In this document: positions 6,863-11,389 of the stretch, in pieces
How the letters are laid out: each line of letters starts with the position of its first letter
Numbering within the stretch: position 1 is the stretch's first letter
Assembly (NCBI GenBank): GCA_046724665.1
Contig: JBKOWZ010000029.1
Coordinates: 1-11,389 of the forward strand
DNA: 11,389 nucleotides
Reading direction: 5' to 3'
DNA from: Actinocrinis sp046724665
GTDB taxonomy: Bacteria > Actinomycetota > Actinomycetes > Streptomycetales > Catenulisporaceae
Notes under the pieces: generated by a model
Database searches by the model: none
What the model was told of the DNA's origin: nothing
What the model saw: the letters and a program-made list of their open reading frames with translations, nothing else
Translations under genes and position numbers: made by a program

Positions 6863-6906
6863 GCACATGGTACGGGCGGCGCCCGGTGGACGCCGCCCGT
6901 ACGTGC
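6863..6906 (-). terminator. Strong hairpin between glucanase and methyltransferase genes
   Basis: Positions 6870-6881 and 6891-6902 are a perfect 12-bp, mostly G-C inverted repeat with a 9-nt loop. GCAC (6863-6866) and GTGC (6903-6906) add 4 bp beyond a 3-nt bulge that contains part of ATG 6868. It begins about 50 nt after the glucanase stop and is best read as its terminator, though no T-run follows. Because it touches the methyltransferase start it could equally limit translation. A second, weaker 8-bp repeat (6912-6919 with 6952-6959) spans the glucanase stop codon. Confidence 0.55.
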
Positions 6907-6951
6907 CGTGTTGCCCTAAGTCGGGGTCTCGCTCATCAACGCGCTCATGCT

Positions 6952-8343
6952 TTAGGGCAGGGTCCACTTCTGGTTGGCGCTACCGGTGCAGTCCCAGATC
7001 TGGAGCTGGGTACCGGAGCCGCCCCAGCCGGTGTCGTCGAGGCACCTGTTCGACTGGGGGTTGTACAACGCGCCGTTGGACTGCGGGATGAAGACCTGTG
7101 CGGCGGTGTTGTTGCAGTCGTACAGATCGACCGTGGTGCCGTTGGCCGTCCCGCCGCCGTTGATGTCAAGGCACTTGCCCAGTGCGTGCAGTGTCGTGCC
7201 GGCCTGCACGAAGGTCCACTGCTGCGCGTTGGTGCCGTTGCAGGTGTAGACCTGGACCGGGGTGAAGTTGGCGCTGTTGGCACCGCGCACGTCCAGGCAC
7301 AGGCCGTTGGAGGCCAGGACGACCGGGCCGGTTCTTCCGGTGGGCGGCGGGGTGCCGCCGGTGGTGGTGTACGCGGCGACGTAATCGACCCGCATCGTGC
7401 CGCCCGAGGCGGTCGAGCCGGTCGGCGTGGTGCAGCCGCAGACGCCGTTCGGGAACCCGCCGCCGATGGCCAGGTCGAGGATGATCGACAGGTTGTGGTC
7501 GAAGGCCTGCTGCCAGGTCGAGGCGCCGACCTGTCCCTCGGTGACGGTGAAGTACGAGGCGCCGTCGAGGTAGAAGGTGATCGACTCGGCTGAGGTGTTG
7601 GTGCGGTCGAGGATCATCGTGTACGTGTGGAAGCCGGACTGGCAGCCGCTACAGGCGCGCAGCCCGCTGCCGATCCCGTTGCCCTCGTTGCACGGGCCGC
7701 CGGGGTACACCCCGCAGTGGATCGTGCCGGCCACCTCGGACAGCGAGTTGACGTCCTCCATGATGTCGATCTCGCCGTTCGCCGGCCACTGGCCCGGGCC
7801 GAGCATCCAGAACGCCGGCCAGTAGCCGAGGCCGCCGGTGGGCTGCTGGATCGAGGCGGTGACCTCCAGCTTGCCGCCCGCCGGGGCGCCGACGTTCGCG
7901 CTGGTGGTCTGCACCCGGCCGGAGGTCCAGTTGCTGCCGGAGCCGATCGCGGTGATGTCGAGGTTCCCGGCGCCGTCGAGGTGCACGTTGGCGGTCGAGT
8001 TGGTCATGTTCTCGATCTCGCCGGTGCCCCAGACGCCCTGGCCGACGTCGTACATCCACTGGCCGCCGATGCCGCTGCCGTTGGGGCCGTTGAAGTCGTC
8101 GGCGAAGATCTGGGTCCAGCCGGACGGCGGCCCCGGCAGCGCGGCGTTCGCCGGGCCGACCGCGACGGTGAACAGCCCGGCCAGCGCGGTGACCGCGGCC
8201 AGCGCCGGCAGCCGGAACCAGCGGCCGGGCAGGAGGCGCGGGGATGCGGGGCGGGAGGGAGATGAGGGAACCGAGGGGGAGGGGGAGTGAGCAGAGGAAG
8301 CGCGGTGGGCCGGCGCGGCGCGGCCTCGCCTCTGTTCGGACAT
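6952..8343 (-). CDS. Secreted GH16 endo-beta-glucanase (laminarinase-type) with C-terminal CBM13
   Basis: A 463-residue exported enzyme expected to cut beta-1,3 (or mixed beta-1,3-1,4) glucans outside the cell. The leader is long: a Ser/Pro/Arg-rich N-region to about residue 44, a hydrophobic core 45-62, and an ANA site before Ala68. The catalytic domain (about 74-327) has the GH16 signature GEIDIMED: nucleophile Glu191, Asp193 and acid/base Glu196, in the E-x-D-x-x-E form with the extra residue typical of bacterial laminarinases. WPAFWML precedes it and MRVDYVAAY closes it. A short TGGTPPPTG linker leads to a ricin-type beta-trefoil (CBM13, about 341-463) with repeats marked by LCLDV/KCLDI/RCLDD and QxW-like AQQW, AQVF (degenerate) and NQKW. 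ATG 8343 is supported by GAGAGG (8358-8353 on the minus strand) 9 nt upstream. A LacI-type palindrome and a promoter lie upstream. The exact substrate is not determined. Confidence 0.93.
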   Translation of the reverse strand: MSEQRRGRAAPAHRASSAHSPSPSVPSSPSRPASPRLLPGRWFRLPALAAVTALAGLFTVAVGPANAALPGPPSGWTQIFADDFNGPNGSGIGGQWMYDVGQGVWGTGEIENMTNSTANVHLDGAGNLDITAIGSGSNWTSGRVQTTSANVGAPAGGKLEVTASIQQPTGGLGYWPAFWMLGPGQWPANGEIDIMEDVNSLSEVAGTIHCGVYPGGPCNEGNGIGSGLRACSGCQSGFHTYTMILDRTNTSAESITFYLDGASYFTVTEGQVGASTWQQAFDHNLSIILDLAIGGGFPNGVCGCTTPTGSTASGGTMRVDYVAAYTTTGGTPPPTGRTGPVVLASNGLCLDVRGANSANFTPVQVYTCNGTNAQQWTFVQAGTTLHALGKCLDINGGGTANGTTVDLYDCNNTAAQVFIPQSNGALYNPQSNRCLDDTGWGGSGTQLQIWDCTGSANQKWTLP

Positions 8344-8437
8344 GGCATGCGACCTCTCGCGTTGGACGCCTGCGCCCGGTCGGCCGCGCCGAGTCGATCG
8401 GGCAGTATGGGATTGTTACAACCCTTCGCCCGTTTTA

Positions 8438-8455
8438 TCCGGAAACGTTTCCGGA
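8438..8455. promoter_or_regulatory. 18-bp perfect palindrome, LacI-family-type operator
   Basis: TCCGGAAACGTTTCCGGA is a perfect dyad centred on CG, the usual form of LacI/GalR-family operators. It lies 95 nt before the glucanase start and about 40-55 nt downstream of that gene's predicted transcription start, where a bound repressor could block elongation. The repressor gene is not in the window. Sugar-responsive repression of the glucanase is inferred. Confidence 0.7.
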
Positions 8456-8500
8456 ATGATGCGTCTCGCGCACCTGACGAGCATTCTGGGCGTGGTTGGG

Positions 8501-8529
8501 AGTATGTGGTCGCGGACAACCAAAGTCAA
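8501..8529 (-). promoter_or_regulatory. Predicted glucanase promoter
   Basis: On the minus strand TTGACT (8529 to 8524) and CATACT (8506 to 8501) are separated by 17 nt, 5/6 and 4/6 matches to TTGACA and TATAAT. Transcription would start near 8494, giving a leader of about 150 nt that contains the LacI-type palindrome. Confidence 0.5.
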
Positions 8530-8580
8530 CGGATCGCGCGACCGGCCCCGCCGTGCCGCCGCCGCACCCCGCGTCCACTC

Positions 8581-8610
8581 TTGACTGAATCAGGGCTCTG
8601 GGTTTATATG
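8581..8610 (+). promoter_or_regulatory. Predicted promoter reading toward the DUF1702 gene
   Basis: TTGACT (8581-8586) and TATATG (8605-8610) are separated by 18 nt (or TTATAT at 8604 by 17 nt) in a local AT-rich patch. Transcription would start near 8617, leaving a leader of over 200 nt before GTG 8830. Its -35 box is the same hexamer as that of the divergent glucanase promoter about 50 nt away. Confidence 0.6.
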
Positions 8611-8670
8611 GTGTGGTGAATACGCGTGCTCCGCTGAAGACGGCCGCATTCGAAGAAGGCTGATGATTCG

Positions 8671-8690
8671 GCGCCCGGTCGGCCGGGCGC
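8671..8690 (+). other. Leader hairpin 1 upstream of the DUF1702 gene
   Basis: GCGCCCGG (8671-8678) and CCGGGCGC (8683-8690) form a perfect 8-bp G-C stem closed by a TCGG tetraloop. It lies between the predicted promoter and the terminator-like hairpin, in a stretch with no convincing gene. Confidence 0.5.
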
Positions 8691-8706
8691 ACGGCGCGTT
8701 GTGTCC

Positions 8707-8727
8707 CGCTCACCGGTGAGCGCTTTT
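8707..8727 (+). terminator. Terminator-like palindrome in the DUF1702 leader
   Basis: CGCTCACCGGTGAGCG (8707-8722) is a perfect 16-nt palindrome, foldable as a 6-bp stem with a CCGG loop, followed at once by CTTTT (8723-8727). It is the form of an intrinsic terminator or attenuator placed 103 nt before the DUF1702 start, about 100 nt after the predicted transcription start. It could end a short non-coding RNA or control read-through; alternatively the palindrome is a protein-binding site. Confidence 0.45.
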
Positions 8728-8829
8728 CCCGTCCTTTCTTGGCCCGCACCGACGGCGCACCTGTGGCCGTGCCCGCACCGCACGTGCGCGTCTTCCCTGT
8801 CCCTGGCTGGAAGCTGTGAGGAGATCTTC

Positions 8830-9822
8830 GTGGGAGCGACACTTCTGGGCTCGATACGCCGGCGCCTGCTCGCGCCGCCCACCGATGCCGTCCGCTTCAC
8901 CACGCGCGGCTACGAGACCGCGGACGCCCCGGCGCGGGAGTATCTGGAGTTCAGCGCGTTCCAGCTGATGCTCGGGTTCGAGTTCGGCATCGAACAGAAG
9001 GGCATGGACGAGCTGCCCATCCGGCTGGAGAGCGTGCAGCGGGAGCACCGCGGCTTCGCGTATGAGGGCGCTGTGATGGGCCTGGCGGTGCGGGACGCGC
9101 TCCGGCCGGCGCGCGGGCCCAAGCTGACCGAGGCGTTCCTGGCCGGCCCGGACTTCGACTCGGCGCCGGGAACGCGGCACATCTTCATGAGCTACGTCGG
9201 CATCGGGTCCGCCCTCGCGGTGCTGCCCAGGGCGCTGTGGCGGCGGGCGGTGCCGGATCCGGCCAGGCTGATCGCCCACCCCAGCATGCGGTGGATGATC
9301 GTGGACGGATACGGCTTCCGCAAGGGACTGTTCGAGCACCGCAAGTACGTGGACGCACAGTACGTCGAGAGCTCCTTCCCGGGATGGGAGCCGCTCGACT
9401 ATGTCAACCGGGTGATCGACCAGGGCATCGGCCGCGCGATGTGGTTCGTCTACGGCGGCAGCGTCAACCGCCTGCTGGCCGGGATCGAGCGGTTCCCCGA
9501 GCCGCGCCGCGCGGATCTGTTCTCCGGCGCGGGCATCGCGGTGACCAACGCGGGCGGCATCAGCGTCGAGGACCTCGAAGCGCTGCTCAAGGGTGCCGGG
9601 CCGTACCGCCCGAGCCTCGCGCTCGGCGCGGTGCTCGGGGCCGGCGCCCGGCTGCTCTCGGACCTGGTGGTCCCGCACACCGAGCTGGCCACGCAGGTGC
9701 TGTGCGGATGCGGCGTGCCGGAGGCGGCGACGATCGCCGCGAGCGCGACGGAGGATCTGCCGGACGCGTCGGCGGCGACCTACGAGCTGTTCCGGCGGCG
9801 CGTGACAGAGCACTTTCGCTGA
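8830..9822 (+). CDS. DUF1702 family protein
   Basis: A 330-residue protein, the normal length for DUF1702. Typical features are the opening RRRLLAPPTDAVRFTTRGY, LEFSAFQLMLGFEFGIE, RGFAYEGAVMGLAV, FMSYVGIGSALAVLPRALWRR, MIVDGYGFRKGLFEHRKYV, YVNRVIDQGIGRAMWFVYGG and, near the end, HTELATQVLCGCGVPEAA. No clear signal or membrane helix is seen. The biochemical role of the family is unknown; members recur in enediyne polyketide clusters beside UnbU/UnbV-type proteins and also stand alone in many actinomycetes. No polyketide gene is visible here, so a biosynthetic role is unsupported. GTG 8830 is chosen because AGGAG (8819-8823) lies 6 nt upstream; the in-frame GTG at 8701 would add 43 unrelated residues and lies inside the terminator-like leader. 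The ankyrin gene follows after 67 nt and may be co-transcribed. Confidence 0.88.
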   Translation: MGATLLGSIRRRLLAPPTDAVRFTTRGYETADAPAREYLEFSAFQLMLGFEFGIEQKGMDELPIRLESVQREHRGFAYEGAVMGLAVRDALRPARGPKLTEAFLAGPDFDSAPGTRHIFMSYVGIGSALAVLPRALWRRAVPDPARLIAHPSMRWMIVDGYGFRKGLFEHRKYVDAQYVESSFPGWEPLDYVNRVIDQGIGRAMWFVYGGSVNRLLAGIERFPEPRRADLFSGAGIAVTNAGGISVEDLEALLKGAGPYRPSLALGAVLGAGARLLSDLVVPHTELATQVLCGCGVPEAATIAASATEDLPDASAATYELFRRRVTEHFR

Positions 9823-9844
9823 GCCGCGCCGTGCGCGACTCCCG

Positions 9845-9850
9845 TAGGCT
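9845..9850 (+). promoter_or_regulatory. Possible -10 element for the ankyrin gene
   Basis: TAGGCT fits TANNNT and lies 39 nt before ATG 9890, giving a leader of about 30 nt with AGGAG (9882-9886). No good -35 hexamer is found upstream, so the gene may instead rely on read-through from the DUF1702 gene. Confidence 0.25.
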
Positions 9851-9889
9851 GACTCGCGGACGCGCTGAAGCTACAGAGGGCAGGAGACG

Positions 9890-10315
9890 ATGAGCGACTC
9901 GACCGAGCAGACCCCGGGTGCGCCGGACGGCGAACTGGCCGCGGTGCCGGGCAAGGTGTTCGACCTCGCCCGCGACGGCGAGACGGCCGCGCTGGCGCAG
10001 CAGCTCGACGACGGCGTTCCCGCGACGGCGATCAACGAGTCCGGGGACAGCCTGGTCATGCTCGCCGCGTACTACGGGCAGCTGGAGACCGTGGAGCTGC
10101 TGCTCGCCCGCGGCGCGGACCCGAACCACGCCAACGACAGGGCGCAGACGCCGCTGGCCGGCGCGGTGTTCAAGGGCCAGGTCGCGATCGTGCGCGCGCT
10201 GCTCGCCGCCGGGGCCGACCCGACCGCCGGCTTCCCGTCGGCGATCGAGGCGGCGCAGATGTTCGGCAAGACCGACATGCTGGAGCTCTTCGAGGGCCCG
10301 GCGACGGCGGGCTGA
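9890..10315 (+). CDS. Small ankyrin-repeat protein
   Basis: A 141-residue cytoplasmic protein made almost wholly of ankyrin repeats, a protein-protein interaction fold. Repeat 1 is a degenerate cap (about 22-48, VFDLARDGETAALAQQLDDG). Repeat 2 (51-83) contains SLVMLAAYYGQLETVELLLA followed by RGADPNHAN. Repeat 3 (84-114) contains QTPLAGAVFKGQVAIVRALL followed by AAGADP. A short closing cap is 116-135. It has no catalytic motif; the partner cannot be told from the sequence. Similar small ankyrin proteins are common in actinomycetes. ATG 9890 has AGGAG only 3 nt upstream, a short spacing, but no better start exists. The gene ends just before a strong intrinsic terminator, so it is the last gene of its transcript and is not joined to the caspase-like gene. 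Confidence 0.88.
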   Translation: MSDSTEQTPGAPDGELAAVPGKVFDLARDGETAALAQQLDDGVPATAINESGDSLVMLAAYYGQLETVELLLARGADPNHANDRAQTPLAGAVFKGQVAIVRALLAAGADPTAGFPSAIEAAQMFGKTDMLELFEGPATAG

Positions 10316-10340
10316 CCGGCTGACGGCGGCTCAGACCCTT

Positions 10341-10382
10341 CGCGGCGCGCGCTCGGTTCTCGCGAGCGCGCGCCGTGCTTTT
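10341..10382 (+). terminator. Intrinsic terminator after the ankyrin gene
   Basis: GGCGCGCGCTCG (10344-10355) pairs perfectly with 10363-10374 around a 7-nt loop. Pairs 10343-10375, 10342-10376 (G-T) and 10341-10377 extend the stem to 15 bp. TTTT (10379-10382) follows. It starts 26 nt after the stop codon. Confidence 0.88.
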
Positions 10383-10692
10383 CCGGGCCTTTTGATCGGA
10401 TCCAGCGCAGGGTAAAGAGACACTACGGCGATATCCGGTCATTCCGGCGTGTGTATGGCGAGAACGCCATTTATCAGAACTCTTCGGAGCGCGCCGTGCG
10501 GCGGCGCGCACCTCGCGTCGGTGTCCATACCGCGGCATTCAGCTCGTCGGCCGTGAAAACGCCCTGGGACGGCCCACAATGCCCCGGCCTGGTAACGGCT
10601 CGATTACAGCGGTTAAATTGTGCACCGCGCTTTACTGTTGCATTGCAGGATCTCCTGATAGACCCTGCTAGCCATAGAGGGAGGGGGCGGCA
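10383..10692. other. Relatively AT-rich spacer upstream of the caspase-like gene
   Basis: Apart from the ribosome site at its end, no gene with actinomycete codon bias is visible here, and base composition is clearly less GC-rich than the genes. It holds a small hairpin ATGGCG-AGAA-CGCCAT (10455-10470) followed by TTTAT, and a short dyad CAGGA-TC-TCCTG (10646-10657) about 36 nt before the gene start that could be an operator. Promoter-like hexamers such as TTGCAT (10638-10643) lack a convincing partner. Presumably it carries the promoter of the caspase-like gene. Confidence 0.4.
10679..10684 (+). promoter_or_regulatory. Ribosome binding site that favours a TTG start
   Basis: GGGAGG at 10679-10684 is 8 nt before TTG 10693 but 14 nt before the in-frame GTG 10699. 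The usual spacing favours TTG as the start of the caspase-like gene. Confidence 0.65.
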
Positions 10693-11389
10693 TTGCCAGT
10701 GCAAGATCCGAGCACCTCGCGCGCGGTCCTCATCGCGGTGGACGACTACGTTCCCGCCGACGCCCCCGGACCGACGCCGGGCGTGTCGCAGAACGTCGAG
10801 CAGCTGTCCGCGCTGCTGACCGACGCCGAACTGCTCGGGCTCGCCCGCGAGCACTGCACGGTACTGCGCAACCCGCCCGACGCGGCCACCGTCCTCGACG
10901 CCGTGTACGAGGCCGCCGCGGCGGCCACCGGCGCGTTCATCCTCTACCTCACCGGCTTCACGCTCGCCGCGCACCGGCATCCGGACCTCTACTTCGGGCT
11001 GGCCGGCTCGTCGGAGTCGCGGCTCTACCGCGCGCTGCGCTTCCCGGACGTCGCCGCGCTGGTGCGCGAGGCCGGGCACGCGGCCGACCGGATCATCATC
11101 CTCGACTACTGCTACGACGGGCAGGTCCCGCCGATACACTCGACCGGCGCGGCCGCGCTGGAGGCGGTGCCCGGCGCGTGCGTCCTGGCGGCCACCGCCA
11201 AGGACGCCAAGAGCTGGGTGCCGCCCGGGCAGCGGATGACCGCGTTCACCGGCGCGCTGATCCGCGCGGCCCGGGCCGGCGTCCCGGGCGCCGGCGACGC
11301 GCTCGACCTCGCCGAGCTGCACCACCAGGCCGGCCGCGACCTGTCCGCGCAGCAACTGCCGACGCCGCGGCTGTGGCCCGGCCACGGCG
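10693..11389 (+). CDS. EACC1-type caspase-like protein lacking the catalytic His (3' end outside window)
   Basis: An open frame runs from TTG 10693 to the right edge: 232 residues and still open. The fold is read from family landmarks: RAVLIAVDDY (10-19, first strand), a spacer with SQNVEQLSALLTD, the VLRNPPDAATVLDAV region (57-71), the strand FILYLTGFT (82-90), IIILDYCYDGQ (134-144) and the late GACVLAATAKDAKSWVPPGQ then RMTAFTGALIRAARAGVP block, typical of actinobacterial EACC1-associated caspases (usually TALSAPPGE..TAFTG). Those proteins normally have [YF]-x-GHG, whose His is catalytic; here it is TGFT, with Phe89 in its place. The Cys of D-x-C-x-S-G is kept (Cys140), but the Ser is Asp142. 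Proteolysis is therefore doubtful unless His94 or His96 substitutes. There is no signal peptide in the visible part. Family members often carry further C-terminal domains; these would lie beyond the window. Its neighbours give no functional hint. Confidence 0.8.
   Translation, partial: MPVQDPSTSRAVLIAVDDYVPADAPGPTPGVSQNVEQLSALLTDAELLGLAREHCTVLRNPPDAATVLDAVYEAAAAATGAFILYLTGFTLAAHRHPDLYFGLAGSSESRLYRALRFPDVAALVREAGHAADRIIILDYCYDGQVPPIHSTGAAALEAVPGACVLAATAKDAKSWVPPGQRMTAFTGALIRAARAGVPGAGDALDLAELHHQAGRDLSAQQLPTPRLWPGHG

Noticed and set aside
6916..6948. Ten-residue minus-strand mini-ORF between the glucanase and methyltransferase genes
   Set aside because: It has no ribosome site, and its stop falls within the 8-bp repeat; nothing supports translation.
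8404..8409. Second CATACT hexamer on the minus strand as an alternative glucanase -10
   Set aside because: No acceptable -35 element lies 16-19 nt upstream; the TTGACT-17-CATACT pair at 8529-8501 is far better.
8701..8829. N-terminal extension of the DUF1702 protein to GTG 8701
   Set aside because: The extra 43 residues are Cys/Pro/Ser-rich, unlike the family, and cover the terminator-like hairpin; GTG 8830 has an excellent ribosome site.
10474..11385. Long minus-strand open frame opposite the caspase-like gene
   Set aside because: Arg/Gly/Val-rich composition typical of an antisense shadow in high-GC DNA; the plus-strand frame has recognisable caspase-family motifs and a ribosome site.
9890..11389. 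Ankyrin and caspase-like genes as one operon-encoded system
   Set aside because: A strong intrinsic terminator (10341-10382) and about 310 nt of spacer separate them.

Overview
The window is very GC-rich with strong third-position GC bias, GTG/TTG starts and GGAGG-type ribosome sites. With its calerythrin-like EF-hand protein, DUF1702 protein, secreted GH16 glucanase with a ricin-type lectin domain and EACC1-type caspase-like protein, it looks like chromosomal DNA of a filamentous actinomycete (Streptomyces/Catenulispora-like). The genus cannot be fixed from the sequence. No tRNA, rRNA, CRISPR array, transposase or integrase was seen.

Layout. 2-271 (+) is the C-terminal end of an AidB-like acyl-CoA dehydrogenase, cut by the left edge. 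378-947 (+) is a four-EF-hand calcium-binding protein. It converges on 983-2194 (-), an FMN-dependent lactate 2-monooxygenase-like enzyme. A long perfect inverted repeat (961-1009) serves both gene ends and puts the only TTA codon I found into the oxidase gene. 2225-3646 (+) is fumC, class II fumarase, divergent from the oxidase by 30 nt. The next four genes lie on the minus strand, in transcription order: 8343-6952 secreted GH16 beta-glucanase with CBM13; 6859-5603 THUMP/UPF0020-type RNA methyltransferase; 5559-4486 single-pass membrane protein with two related beta-rich extracellular repeats; 4426-3653 cytoplasmic phage-like GH25-fold protein. 8344-8829 is a 486-nt divergent control region with two facing TTGACT promoters, an 18-bp perfect LacI-type palindrome on the glucanase side, and a two-hairpin, terminator-like leader on the DUF1702 side. 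8830-9822 (+) is the DUF1702 protein and 9890-10315 (+) a small ankyrin-repeat protein, followed by a textbook intrinsic terminator (10341-10382). After about 310 nt of relatively AT-rich spacer, a caspase-like gene starts at TTG 10693 and runs off the right edge.

How the genes work together. There is no single pathway. The oxidase and fumarase both act in central carbon metabolism and may share a control region. The glucanase is probably induced by breakdown products of its polymer through an unlinked LacI-family repressor. The most unusual item is the caspase-like protein: it keeps the Cys region (LDYCYDG) but has GFT where the family has the catalytic GHG, so it is probably a pseudoprotease or a mechanistically altered member of the EACC1-type family. 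The second is the DUF1702 leader, which looks like an attenuator or a small RNA.
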